Assembly: GCA_963832725.1 (NCBI GenBank)
Contig: CAWHVG010000006.1
Span: 62,001-126,000, forward strand
DNA length: 64,000 nucleotides
Origin: JAEZBP01 sp963832725
Lineage (GTDB): Bacteria > Myxococcota_A > Polyangia > Polyangiales > Sandaracinaceae
Direction: 5' to 3'
The position numbers and the translations under genes are program-made. The notes beneath the pieces are model-generated. The model was given only the letters and a program-made list of their open reading frames with translations, was not told the origin of the DNA and did no database searches. Of this stretch, positions 35,265 through 44,410 are shown piece after piece. Positions within the stretch are counted from its first letter, which is position 1, and each line of letters begins with the position of its first letter.

Positions 35265-36815
35265 TCAGGCCGCGCCGAGCTCCGCGGACGGCTCGGGCTC
35301 GACGCGCGTTCGCGGCAGATACCGACCGCCCTCGAGCTCGCGGAGGAACGCGATCAGCTTCTCGCGCACCTCGCAGCGCAGGTCCCACTGGTCGCTCGCG
35401 TTCGCGGCCGAGATCAGCGCGCGCACCTGGATGCTGCGATCGGTCGCGTCGGTCACCAAGACGCTCTTCACGCGCCCGTCCCACTTCGGGTTTCCGTCGA
35501 GGATCCGATCCAGCTCGGCGCGCACCGCGTCCATCGGCAGCCGATAGTCGGCGTAGAGGAAGATGGTCCCCAGCAGCTCGGGCGAGACCTTGGTCCAGTT
35601 CTGGAACGGCTGCTCGAGGAAGCGGCTCATCGGGACCACCAGCCGGCGCTGATCCCACACATTCACCACCACGTAGGTGAGGTTGATCTCCTCGATGGTC
35701 CCCCACTCGCCCTCCACGATCACCGTGTCGCCGATGCGGATCGGCTGGGTGACCGAGAGCTGCAAGCCGGCCAGCAGCGTCGCGATGGAGCGCTGCGCGG
35801 CCAGTCCGAGGACGACGCCGGCGATCCCCGCCGACGCGAGGAGCGACATGCCCACGGTCCGCACGACGTCGAACTGCACGAGCATCATCGAGACCGCGAC
35901 GACACCCACCACGATCGACGCCACGCGCCGAAGCACCGCGACCTGGGTGCGCAGTCCCCGGAGCGCGATGTCGTCCAGCTCCGCGCGCTCCGCCCGCTCG
36001 CGCCCGTGCTCCTCGACGCGGTCCGCGACGAGGCGGACCAGCCGGTTCGCGTACCACGCCAGCGCGCCGATCAGCCCGATGAGGAGGATCTTGTCCACCG
36101 CCTCCTGCGCCGGCGCCGCCAAGTGGAGCCCGCGGATCAGCACCCAACCCAGGAGGATGGCCACCAGGAAGCGGGTCGGACCGCGCAAGAGCGCGAGCAA
36201 ACGGTCGTCCCAGCGGGTCTCGGTGCGGGTGGCGAAGCGGCCCCCGAGCCGCATGGCGAACGCGGCGATCAGCGCCCCCGACGCATAGGCGAGGATCAGC
36301 GCGCCCAAGAGCCCGAGCCACTGCCAGAGGGCCATCTCCCAGACCCGCTTCGAGAGCCACCGGGGGAGCATCGACTCGATCCAGCTCGGTCCGTGCGCCG
36401 CGTAGAGCGCCGGGATCGCGTCCACCGTGCGCCGGCCGATGTGCCAGACGGCTCCCGAGCCGACCAGCTCGACGGGCACGTGGCGCCCGTCCACGCCGAT
36501 GGTCCCCACCGTCACCCGATCGCTCTCGGGATCATCCGGAACGCGGGAGAAGTCGATCCAGAGCTCCTGGTCCAACACGCTCTTGAGCTCGCGGGCGAGC
36601 GTCGGACCTTCCGCTGCTCTCTCGTCGATCGGGACACCGGAAAGGTCGAGCACCCGCGCAGCGCGCCCGTAGTCTCCTTCTCGCGCGGCGACGATGAAGG
36701 TGCGGAGGGCGCGCTTGGGTGTGCTCAGGTCTGCGCCGCCGGGCTCCGGCTGCGCGACGGCGAGCGACGCCCACACCGACAGGGACAGGAACGTGAACCA
36801 TCGGCGCGTACGCAT
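35265..36815 (-). CDS. MscS-type mechanosensitive channel
   Basis: 516-residue channel that releases solutes under membrane tension. The cleavable signal (MRTRRWFTFLSLSVWASLAV) is followed by a periplasmic domain of about 135 residues, then about four to five membrane helices from residue 165. The pore helix region is GMSLLASAGIAGVVLGLAAQ with SIATLLAGL, and the beta domain is IRIGDTVIVEGEWGTIEEIN then RRLVVPMSRFLEQPFQNWTK, the MscS signature. The C-terminal alpha/beta domain ends with a short disordered tail. ATG 36815 gives the signal peptide directly; the frame stays open upstream without family character. The large periplasmic domain suggests an MscK/YbdG-like subgroup. Confidence 0.9.
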   Translation of the reverse strand: MRTRRWFTFLSLSVWASLAVAQPEPGGADLSTPKRALRTFIVAAREGDYGRAARVLDLSGVPIDERAAEGPTLARELKSVLDQELWIDFSRVPDDPESDRVTVGTIGVDGRHVPVELVGSGAVWHIGRRTVDAIPALYAAHGPSWIESMLPRWLSKRVWEMALWQWLGLLGALILAYASGALIAAFAMRLGGRFATRTETRWDDRLLALLRGPTRFLVAILLGWVLIRGLHLAAPAQEAVDKILLIGLIGALAWYANRLVRLVADRVEEHGRERAERAELDDIALRGLRTQVAVLRRVASIVVGVVAVSMMLVQFDVVRTVGMSLLASAGIAGVVLGLAAQRSIATLLAGLQLSVTQPIRIGDTVIVEGEWGTIEEINLTYVVVNVWDQRRLVVPMSRFLEQPFQNWTKVSPELLGTIFLYADYRLPMDAVRAELDRILDGNPKWDGRVKSVLVTDATDRSIQVRALISAANASDQWDLRCEVREKLIAFLRELEGGRYLPRTRVEPEPSAELGAA

Positions 36816-36939
36816 GAGACCCGTGTAGCAGCCCTCCGAAGCCCCCCGCCAGTCGCGCTTCAGGATGAGGCAGAGCGCCTCGTGCCCTCGATTCGGTGTC
36901 CCTTTCGAGGCGGGTTCGTTTGGCGCGACGAGGCCCCGC

Positions 36940-38163
36940 ATGGCATCGATGCGGCCGATGCGAGCGCGTTTCGCCTGCGCGTGCTGTGCCCTGCTCGTCG
37001 CGTGCGCGCCGGCGCGACGGACTTGGCAGCCTCGTCCAACGGAGCCGGGGACGATGGGGCCGAGCGCGTTCGCGGTCGTGTCCCTCGAAACGCCCCTCGC
37101 CACCGCACCCCGCGAGGGCGCGCCGACCCTGCGCGCGGGACCACCTCACGAGGGCACGCCTCCCCGCGAGGGCGCGCCGACCCTGCCCGCGGAACCACCT
37201 CACGAGGGCACGCCTCCCCGCGAGGGCGCGCCCCTGCGCGCGGAACCTCCCGACGAGGGCACGCCTCCCCGCGAGGGCGCGCCGACCCTGCCCGCGGAAC
37301 CACCTCACGAGGGCACGCCGCCCCTCGAGAGCACGCCACCCCACTTCGCGGCGTTCCGGGTGCGCGGCGAGGAGAACGGGTGGGTCGCGCTCGAGACGCT
37401 CGGCGAGGACGCTCCGCCGCATTGCGCCGGCGGCATCGACGCGCTCGCTCCCTTCCGGCTCCGGTTCTACGTCCCCGTTGGCGCGCTCGCGCCGGTGACC
37501 CAGCGCGAGGTCTCCCAGTCGTTCGACGACGGCACGCGGATCGAGCTCTCCCGGGGCGTCCCGCTCACGCGGCTCCAGCGGGACGGCTTCTTTCGCACAC
37601 AGCTCGGAGACGTGAGCACCGTCGTCCACCTCGAGCCTTCCGAGGTGGGGACCCGCTACATGCCGAGCGCACCTCTGCCCCGTCCGACGGTGAGCCGGAT
37701 GCTGCGCGGCGACGTGCTCGCCGCCGCGGTACCGGTGCTCGGCCGAACCGGTCGTGTGGAGTCGAGCGACGGATCCGATCGACCCGTCTACTACGTCCAC
37801 TCGCGAGGCGGCGAGGTGTTGACCGAGCTCAGACCGACCTGCGCGCGCATCGTCGTCCGCGTCCCGAGCCACGCGGTCGTCCCGCGTACCCCACCCGAAG
37901 GGTCCGCGTCCTCCCCACCGCCACCCAATCCACCCCTCGTCCGCGCCGGCGCCCGCGTGATGTGGCACGACGGAAGCCCCGCGGGGCACGTCGTGCGTGA
38001 CGCAGCGCTCGGACCCGAGGTCGAGAGCGCATCCTCCGCGCGGTGCTTCCGCTTCGCGCTGCGTGAGGGCGACGACTCCGGCGCGAACGTCGAGCTCTGC
38101 TTCGACCGTCACGACGTGATCGAGCCCGGGCGCGGCCCCGCCCAGCTCCTCGACGCCCCGTGA
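36940..38163 (+). CDS. secreted lipoprotein with 18-residue Pro/Glu repeats
   Basis: 407 residues. Signal and lipobox (CALLVACAP) end near residue 26. Residues about 50-130 are four near-identical 17-18-residue repeats of the type PREGAPTLPAEPPHEGTP (DNA 37111-37325), a disordered spacer across the envelope. The remaining domain (residues about 135-400) is beta-rich: FRVRGEENGWVALETLGEDA, LRFYVPVGALAPVTQ, GTRIELSRGVPLTRLQRDGF, resembling SH3-like or DUF strands seen in other Polyangial lipoproteins. No catalytic motif. Start ATG 36940 or 36949. Divergent from the MscS gene. Confidence 0.75.
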   Translation: MASMRPMRARFACACCALLVACAPARRTWQPRPTEPGTMGPSAFAVVSLETPLATAPREGAPTLRAGPPHEGTPPREGAPTLPAEPPHEGTPPREGAPLRAEPPDEGTPPREGAPTLPAEPPHEGTPPLESTPPHFAAFRVRGEENGWVALETLGEDAPPHCAGGIDALAPFRLRFYVPVGALAPVTQREVSQSFDDGTRIELSRGVPLTRLQRDGFFRTQLGDVSTVVHLEPSEVGTRYMPSAPLPRPTVSRMLRGDVLAAAVPVLGRTGRVESSDGSDRPVYYVHSRGGEVLTELRPTCARIVVRVPSHAVVPRTPPEGSASSPPPPNPPLVRAGARVMWHDGSPAGHVVRDAALGPEVESASSARCFRFALREGDDSGANVELCFDRHDVIEPGRGPAQLLDAP

Positions 38164-38480
38164 GCCCGCGCCGCGCGCCGCCCTCCCCGCGGCGAGGTGC
38201 TCGTATCCCCGCTCCGAGCTCCGATCGGTGTTTTCGCGCAGGTAGCACGACCGTGCACTGCGTTGGGAGCTCGAGCCGTCCCGTCGTCCCGAAGTTCGCG
38301 CTCGGGCGTGCAGAAACACAGAACGAACTTCGGGTCGCCGGCACTAGAAACCGTCCCACGAGAACGGTACAGTAGATCCCGCGCCGGGCATCGGGCGCGG
38401 GGCTTGGTTGGTGTCAGCCCTTGGGGGCTTCTCGGCAGCCACGCGCTGGTTCGAGCGTACGCTAGTCGATTGGGGGGACG
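38164..38480 (+). promoter_or_regulatory. intergenic region with an 11-bp inverted repeat
   Basis: 317 bases upstream of the hybrid histidine kinase, no gene seen. CCCGAAGTTCG (38288-38298) and its exact complement CGAACTTCGGG (38324-38334) are separated by 25 bases, either an operator pair or a long hairpin. A second hairpin (GCGCCGGGCATCGGGCGCGG, about 38380) follows. No assigned regulator. Confidence 0.5.
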
Positions 38481-40409
38481 ATGAGCGAATCGCGGCGACC
38501 TGCACGCGCGGAGCGAGAGCCCGCGCAGCAACACATGGCGATCGGTGGAGTCGAGCTCCACCAAGTGCGCGATTTCTGCTTGCAGCTCTACAACCTGGCA
38601 CCGGTTGGCTACGTCGCACACGACGCCGGCGGAGCGATCCTCGAAGGAAACGCGGCGGCCGCACGAATGCTCGGAGTCCGTGGCGAAGATTTGAAGAGGC
38701 ACAGGCTCGATGCCTTCACTTCACCGGAAGACACGCCAGTGCTGGCGAGGCACCTGGCGCGGCTCGTCGCCATCGGAGCACGCGAATCGCGTACGATTCG
38801 GATGATCCGAGCGGGTGGGGAGCGCTTCGTCGCGACCATCGAGAGCGCGGCGATCGAGAGCGCGGCGATGGACTGCACCGGTCGCGGCGCGACCTTCCTG
38901 AGCACGCTCATCGACGTGAGCGAGCAAACGCACGAGAGAGAGCTGCTTCAGGAACGCGAGGCGACCCTGGAGGCAGTGCTGAGCGCGACCCGAGGCGCCA
39001 TGGTCGGCGTGGATGCACGAGGAGCCGTCCGGATGTTCAATGCTGGAGCTGAGCGCCTCTTCGGCCACTGTGAAGACGACATGCTCGGCCGCAGCGTGGA
39101 CCTGCTCTTCGACGCAAAAACGCCACCCATCACCACATGGGCGAACCAAGTGAACGACCGAGCTCGGATGCGTGGCGTGCGGCGCGACGGCACGTTCTTC
39201 GAGAGTGAGCTGCGGGTTCATCAGGTCGCCGGGGCGAGCTACTCCGTGCTCTCGTTTGCGGACGTCTCACCCACTCGCGAGGCTACCGAGACGCGCCGTT
39301 CGGCAGCTCGACTCGAGCAATCGGGGCGCATGGCGAGCAGCATCGCGCACGATGCGAACAACCTGCTCATGCGCGTCGCGTCGGCGGCCAGCCGCATCGC
39401 CGACGTCGCCGCCGATCCGATCGAGGTCCGGGCACGGGCGACCGCGTTGGGCAGGACGGCGCTGGCGGGGGCGAGCATCGTCCGCCGGCTGTCCCGATTG
39501 ATGGGCGCGATCGAGCGCGAACCCGTCACGCTCACGCTCGACTGCGCCCTCGACGCCGCCGCGACCGCGCTCGGGCCCATGCTGGCCGACGAAATCACCC
39601 TCGCGCTCACGCTCGATGCCCCGGGGGCGGAGGTCACGCTGCACTCCGGCCGGCTCGAGCAGCTCGTCTTCAATCTGGTGGTCAACGCGCAGCAGGCCAT
39701 GCCGGAAGGCGGCACCATCACCATCTCCAGCAGCACGACGGCCGGACGCGCGCGGATCGCCGTCTCGGACGAAGGGATCGGAATGGACGCGCCGACCCGC
39801 GCGCGACTCTTCCGAGAGCGCTTCACCACCAAGCGAGACGGAACGGGGGTGGGGATGGCCACCGTGCGCTCGATCGTCGAGCAGGCCGGCGGCAGCATCG
39901 AGGTGGAGAGCGCACCCGGACGAGGCGCCCGCTTCACCATCGAGCTGCCCGCGACGCAACCCATCGTCCGCCCGCGTACGGCAGGTCCCGCCGCCACCCT
40001 GCTCGGCCCCGTCGATGCCAGCGCGACGTCGGTGCTCCTGGTGGAGGACGACCCGCTCAACCGGCGCATGCTGGGCGAGCTCCTCCGGCGCCGCGGCTAC
40101 GAGGTCGAGCTCGCGGCCAGCGTGACCGAGGCGGTGGAGCGCGGCCCGGCGGACGTGGTCGTGGCCGACGCACACCTGCCCGACGGAACCGCGCGCGATG
40201 TCGCGGACGCGTTCGAGCCGAGCTCGACGCCGATGATCGTGCTCTCCGGCCTCGGTCCCGGAGACGACGTGAGCGTGGCGAGGGCCCTGGCACGACCGCA
40301 CACGGCGTTCCTGCAGAAGCCCTGCGGAGTGGACGAGATCGCCGCGCAGATCGAGCGGCTGCGGAGCGAGCCTCGAGAGGGGTGCGCGTACGCGCCGGGT
40401 CCGGTATGA
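38481..40409 (+). CDS. PAS-PAS hybrid histidine kinase with receiver
   Basis: 642-residue cytoplasmic two-component hybrid kinase. PAS 1 about 35-145 (APVGYVAHDAGGAILEGN); PAS 2 about 165-275 (SATRGAMVGVDARGAVRMFN, VRRDGTFFESEL); HisKA with the phospho-His in ASSIAHDANNLLM near residue 292; HATPase with LVVNAQQAMPEGG (N box), VSDEGIGMD and GTGVGMATV; receiver about 515-635 with acidic VLLVEDDPLNRRM, phospho-acceptor in VVVADAHLPDG, and Lys in FLQKPCG. The ADAHLP acceptor is Asp as usual. No membrane helix, so a soluble signal or partner is expected. The ATG at 38481 follows GGGGGGACG. The thioesterase follows after seven bases. Confidence 0.93.
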   Translation: MSESRRPARAEREPAQQHMAIGGVELHQVRDFCLQLYNLAPVGYVAHDAGGAILEGNAAAARMLGVRGEDLKRHRLDAFTSPEDTPVLARHLARLVAIGARESRTIRMIRAGGERFVATIESAAIESAAMDCTGRGATFLSTLIDVSEQTHERELLQEREATLEAVLSATRGAMVGVDARGAVRMFNAGAERLFGHCEDDMLGRSVDLLFDAKTPPITTWANQVNDRARMRGVRRDGTFFESELRVHQVAGASYSVLSFADVSPTREATETRRSAARLEQSGRMASSIAHDANNLLMRVASAASRIADVAADPIEVRARATALGRTALAGASIVRRLSRLMGAIEREPVTLTLDCALDAAATALGPMLADEITLALTLDAPGAEVTLHSGRLEQLVFNLVVNAQQAMPEGGTITISSSTTAGRARIAVSDEGIGMDAPTRARLFRERFTTKRDGTGVGMATVRSIVEQAGGSIEVESAPGRGARFTIELPATQPIVRPRTAGPAATLLGPVDASATSVLLVEDDPLNRRMLGELLRRRGYEVELAASVTEAVERGPADVVVADAHLPDGTARDVADAFEPSSTPMIVLSGLGPGDDVSVARALARPHTAFLQKPCGVDEIAAQIERLRSEPREGCAYAPGPV

Positions 40410-40416
40410 CGCGCGG

Positions 40417-40887
40417 ATGACCGGCAAGACCCCGCGCACGAGCTTCACCGAGATGACCGAGCTCGTCCTGCCCCAGCACGGCAACGTGCTCGGCGGGGCC
40501 TTCGGTGGATCCGTGCTCGCGTGGATCGACGTCTGCGCGGCCATCGCGGCGCAGCGGCACTGCGGCCGGGTGGCGGTGACGGCCGCCATCGACGAGGTGA
40601 ACTTCCTCGAGCCGATCAAGGTCGGCGACGTGGTCGTGCTCTCGGCGCGGGTCAACGCGGCCTTTCGCACCTCCATGGAGGTGGAGGTCGAGGTGCGCGT
40701 CGAGGACGCCACCACCGGCGACCGGCGACTCTGCGTGGACGCGTTCACCACCTTCGTCGCCGTGGACGAGAGCGGGAGCCCGACCGGCGTGCCGCCGCTG
40801 CGGCTCGAGACGCCCGAGGACGAGGCGCGCGCCGCCGCCGCCCAGCGACGCCGCGAGGAGCGTCTCGCCCGCCGGGTGAACGGCTGA
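40417..40887 (+). CDS. acyl-CoA thioesterase (hotdog fold, YciA-like)
   Basis: 156-residue hydrolase of acyl-CoA thioesters. The hotdog helix is NVLGGAFGGSVLAWIDVCAA, with the active-site Asp in the W-I-D segment (about residue 38). The strands VAVTAAIDEVNFLEPIKVGD-VVVLSARV and SMEVEVEVRVEDATTGDRR match the YciA/BACH group. The C-terminal charged tail (AAAAQRRREERLARR) is typical. It starts seven bases after the hybrid kinase stop and is probably translationally linked. Chain-length preference cannot be told. Confidence 0.9.
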   Translation: MTGKTPRTSFTEMTELVLPQHGNVLGGAFGGSVLAWIDVCAAIAAQRHCGRVAVTAAIDEVNFLEPIKVGDVVVLSARVNAAFRTSMEVEVEVRVEDATTGDRRLCVDAFTTFVAVDESGSPTGVPPLRLETPEDEARAAAAQRRREERLARRVNG

Positions 40888-41069
40888 TCCCGCTGCTCTC
40901 TCCGCTGACGGGCCGTGGAGGAGCCTCCCTCGTCGGCTCGCGGGCGGGACGCCGTCGATCCACCGTTCTCCTCACGAATGCTGAGCATTTGCTCCTCGGT
41001 CCGGACGGCCGTCATGCGCAGAAATCCATCGGGCTCGGTGCTTCCACGGACTGCTAGGATGCGGGCCCG

Positions 41070-42152
41070 ATGAGCGCGCCAGCCAAGAAGGGCTCGAGCG
41101 AAGGAGGCTGCTTGGTCTTCGTGCTCGGGCTCGTAGTGGGCGTGCCCCTCCTCGCGCTGGGCGGGCTGACGCTGGCCGGCCCACCGACCATCGAGACGGG
41201 TGTCTTCACGTTCGCCGTGCTCCTCGGCGTCGTGGCCGCGCTGGCGTCGCCGTGGCGCCGAACGCGCCCGGCCGTGGTCTTTGCGCTGATGCTGGCGTCG
41301 AGCGTGGTCGGCTATCGCTATTTCACCGCCGCCAACGGCAAGACGGTGTTCGAGAGCACCGGGCCCGGTGGCACCGAGCCGCGGGTCATCGACCGGATCG
41401 TCCCGGAGCGTGACGTCGCCATCGGCGGATCGACGCTGCTCATCGCGACCGATCGGATGCCCCACGACGCGCCCGGCCTGCTCGACGCGCTCCGCGACGG
41501 ATACTCCCGCATGCGGCTGGCCGAAGGGCCCGTTCCTTCGCCGGTCGTCGGCACCTTCCTCTTCGGGCAGAGCCCGGACGATCACTCCCTCCTGCGCGTG
41601 GCCCCGCCGCGCTTCGAGCCGCCGGAGGCCGTCGTCGTGTTCCTGCACGGCGCCGCCGGCAACGTCACCCTCCTCTGCTGGCAGTTCGCCCAAGGCGCGA
41701 ACCCGGTGGGGCTCGACGTCGTCTGCCCCTCGACCGGGCCGGAGGCACGCTGGGCGGAGCCGGACGGTCGCCTCACGGTGGAGCGCACCATCGGCGCGCT
41801 GCGGGCGCAGGGCGTGCGGCGCATTTACCTCGCGGGCCTCTCCGCGGGCGCGATCGGCGGGAGCCTGCTCGCGCCGGGCCTGGACATCGACGGGCTCGTC
41901 CTCATCTCCGGGGCCTCGCCCGACGCGCGCCCCTCGGGCAAGCCGACCTTGGTCCTCCAGGGCGCCCTGGATCAGATGGTGCCGGCTCGCTTCGCCCGCG
42001 ACTACGCGCACCGGGCCGACGCCGAGTACCTGGAGCAAGCGGAGGCCGGGCACTGGCTGCTCTTGAGCCACCACGAGTGGGTGGAGACGGAGCTGCGCCG
42101 GTGGCTGGCCGCCCAAGAGGGGCTGAGCCGAGTCCACGACCGGGCGGAATGA
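41070..42152 (+). CDS. membrane-anchored alpha/beta hydrolase
   Basis: 360 residues. Two to three N-terminal membrane helices (CLVFVLGLVVGVPLLALGGL about 15-34; VFTFAVLLGVVAALA; VVFALMLASSVVGY) are followed by a soluble domain from about residue 85. The hydrolase core shows VVVFLHGAAGNVTLL (oxyanion region), the nucleophile elbow YLAGLSAGAIGGSLL (Ser near residue 258), TLVLQGALDQMVPARFA with the likely acid, and EAGHWLLLSHHEW with the His. Substrate unknown. ATG 41070. The gap of about 180 bases from the thioesterase holds nothing recognised. Confidence 0.85.
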   Translation: MSAPAKKGSSEGGCLVFVLGLVVGVPLLALGGLTLAGPPTIETGVFTFAVLLGVVAALASPWRRTRPAVVFALMLASSVVGYRYFTAANGKTVFESTGPGGTEPRVIDRIVPERDVAIGGSTLLIATDRMPHDAPGLLDALRDGYSRMRLAEGPVPSPVVGTFLFGQSPDDHSLLRVAPPRFEPPEAVVVFLHGAAGNVTLLCWQFAQGANPVGLDVVCPSTGPEARWAEPDGRLTVERTIGALRAQGVRRIYLAGLSAGAIGGSLLAPGLDIDGLVLISGASPDARPSGKPTLVLQGALDQMVPARFARDYAHRADAEYLEQAEAGHWLLLSHHEWVETELRRWLAAQEGLSRVHDRAE

Positions 42153-42200
42153 GCAGCGCGGCAGTCGACGAAACGCGCGCGGCGGATAGGTTGGTTCACG

Positions 42201-42500
42201 ATGGGTTGCTTCGTCGGTTGTCTCGCCCTGGCGTTCCCGCGCGTCGCGCTCGCGCTCGTGTGGATGCTGGGCCCGGTCGGCTACCTCTCGCGCCCCTTTC
42301 CGGGCGCGGTCTGGCCGATCCTCGGGTTCTTCCTCCTCCCCACCACGACCCTCGCGTTCGCGTTCGCCACCAACAGCGTCGCGCCCGCCGGCGCCGTCTC
42401 GCCCTTCGGCTGGCTCCTGGTGGTGCTGGGTCTCCTCGCCGACCTCGGTTTGCTCGGCGGCGGCGGGCGAGCGGCGCGCAAGCGGCGCGAGGAAGACTGA
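42201..42500 (+). CDS. small membrane protein, 99 aa
   Basis: Three hydrophobic stretches (about residues 5-27, 38-60, 66-85) with a basic C-terminal tail (GGGRAARKRREED). No family recognised. Start ATG 42201, 48 bases after the preceding hydrolase, so it may be in the same transcript. Confidence 0.65.
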   Translation: MGCFVGCLALAFPRVALALVWMLGPVGYLSRPFPGAVWPILGFFLLPTTTLAFAFATNSVAPAGAVSPFGWLLVVLGLLADLGLLGGGGRAARKRREED

Positions 42501-42623
42501 GTGCCCATCGCGTGACTTCCGGTCGTCTCGCCGGCCGGCTCTCTTCGCTCCAAGACGACGACGAGCCGGCGCGCTGGGATGCTCCGCTCGCGCCCGCACG
42601 ATGTGCTCTACACTCGCGGGTCC

Positions 42624-43879
42624 GTGGACACGATCACGCACGGCCTGCTCGGCGCCACCATCGCCGAGGCGGCGTTCCGGAAGCGGCTGGGCGGGCGCTC
42701 GGTCCTCTTCGGCGCCGCGTTGGCGATGGCCCCGGATCCTCGACTACCTCGCCTGGATTGAACGGCGCGTGGAGCACGCTCGAGCATCATCGCGGCGCCA
42801 GTCACTCGGTCCTCGTGATGGCGGCCGCGGCCCCGCTCTTCGGCGCGCTCGGTTGGCGCTGGCCGGGACGGCGTCGGGGGACGGCGCTCGGCTGGTCGCT
42901 CCTCGCGTTCCTCGCGCTCGTCTCCCACGCGCTCCTGGACACCTGCACGCCCTACGGCACGGAGCTGCTGGCGCCCTTCAGCCACCGGCGCTTCGCGATC
43001 GACGCCGTGTCGATCGTGGACCTGATGATCACGCTGCCACTCCTGGCGGCCGCGATCCGGGCGCGCTGGGGTCACGACCGCCAACGGAGCGCCCGCTTCG
43101 CGCGCGGCGCGCTCGTCCTCGCGATCGCGTACCTCGGGCTCGGCTGGGCCCAGTCGCAGCGCGCCCTCGCCTGGGCGCGCGAGGATCTCGCGGCGACGAC
43201 GTTCACCCCGACTGCGATCCGTGCCATGCCGACGCTGGGAAACGTGCTCGTCTACCGCGTCATCGCCCGAGACGAGACGGGGCGCTTCCGGGTGGCCCAT
43301 CTGAGCCTCTCGGCGCCGCGTACGCCACGCTGGTACGTGCTCCGGGACGACGAAGACCCGCTGATCGACGCGTTCGAGCGCGACCCCCGATCCCAGCTCT
43401 TCGAGCGGGTCGCCATGGGCATGGCGCCGATCGAGCTGATGCGCGGCGACATGGACTTCACGGTCCGGATGACCGACCTGCGCTACGGCTCGCTCCGCGA
43501 TCCGAGGCAGTCCTTCCTCGGCGTCGACGCCGCCTTCGGCCTGGAAGGGCAGCCGCTCGGCGTCGAACGCTGGCGGCACGATCCGGACTTGGGCGCGGAG
43601 CTGGCCACGCTGTGGGCGTTCCTGATCGGCGACGACGAGAAGCTCTCCGAGACGCTCGCGCTACGGGGTCAGCCGGCGCGGAGCCCCTCGTGTACCAGCG
43701 CGAGCAGCGCCACCGCCGCCGTGTCGCTTCGCAGGGTGCGCGCGCCGAGCCCGACGCCCACGAAGCCGTGCCGCTCCAGCATGTCGCGCTCGTACGCGCT
43801 CCAGCCCCCTTCCGGGCCCAGCGCCAGCACGACGCGCCCCGCGCGCCGCCGCACGGCGTCGATGACCGAGCGATCGTAG
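42624..43879 (+). CDS. YdjM/DUF457-type membrane metal-dependent hydrolase, frameshifted
   Basis: Starts VDTITHGLLGATIAEAAFRK, the THGLLG metal motif of the YdjM family of integral membrane hydrolases. Frames change near 42735 and 42775: LGGRSVLFGAALAMAPD, then ILDYLAWIERR in the intermediate frame, then LEHHRGASHSVLVMAAAAPL (second His cluster) and VSHALLDTCTPYGTELLAPF. The latter are canonical YdjM motifs (H-R-G-x-T/S-H-S and H-x-x-x-D). Several membrane helices follow, then a soluble C-terminal domain (GRFRVAHLSLSAPRTPRWYV). The end is unclear because the open frame runs 210 bases into the convergent rsmE gene; the natural stop may have been lost to an indel near 43660. Start GTG 42624. 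Confidence 0.7.
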
Positions 43880-44401
43880 ACCGGGTCGGCGACCAACCTG
43901 CGCGCGTCTCCGAAGAGCGCGTCGAGCTCGTCCTCGACCAGCGGCTTGAGCCCTCTCTTCACGTGTACGACGGGCACGCGGGTGTCCTTGGCCTGCGCGA
44001 GCCCTTCCAGCAGGTGGGGTCGGATTCGACTCGGGGCGGACCGCGTGCGAGTCGAAGTAGTAGCGCTCGACCCGGCTCGCGTTGGTCAGCACCACCGTCC
44101 CGACACCGAGCGCGGCGAGCTGCGCCCACAGCCGCTTGAGCACCTTGGGCCGCGGGAGCGCGAGCAGCAGATCCACCGCGGGACGCGCCGGGACGCGCGC
44201 GAGCTCGCAGACGATCCGCACCGAATCGCCGTCGAGATCGAGCACGCGGGCCGAGCCGAGCGGGCCATCGACGACGCCGACGCGCACCGCGCTGCCGGGG
44301 CGCACCTTCAGCACCTCCCGGAGGTGCTTGGCGCGTCCGTCGCGGAGCGTGGCCTCACCCGCGGCCGAGAGCTCCTCGGCCTCGAGCAAGAGCAGGTTCA
44401 C
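43669..44401 (-). CDS. rsmE: 16S rRNA m3U1498 methyltransferase, one frameshift
   Basis: Methylates U1498 of 16S rRNA with SAM. The N-terminal PUA-like domain (LRDGRAKHLREVLKVRPGSA-VRVGVVDG) and start of the SPOUT domain (LLLALPRPKVLKRLWAQLAA, LTNASRVERYYFDS) are in one frame; after a shift near 44025 the second frame gives VPVVHVKRGLKPLVEDELD, LALGPEGGWSAYERDML and GVGLGARTLRSDTAAVALLA, the SAM-binding trefoil-knot signature. Such a universally conserved gene is unlikely to be truly broken, so the shift is probably a sequence error. Start GTG 44401, nine bases after the lipoprotein stop. Confidence 0.88.
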
Positions 44402-44410
44402 CGCGGCTCT

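Noticed and set aside
37111..37325. Non-coding minisatellite
   Set aside because: The 51-54-bp repeat stays in frame with a signal-peptide lipoprotein and encodes consistent Pro/Glu repeats, so it is coding.
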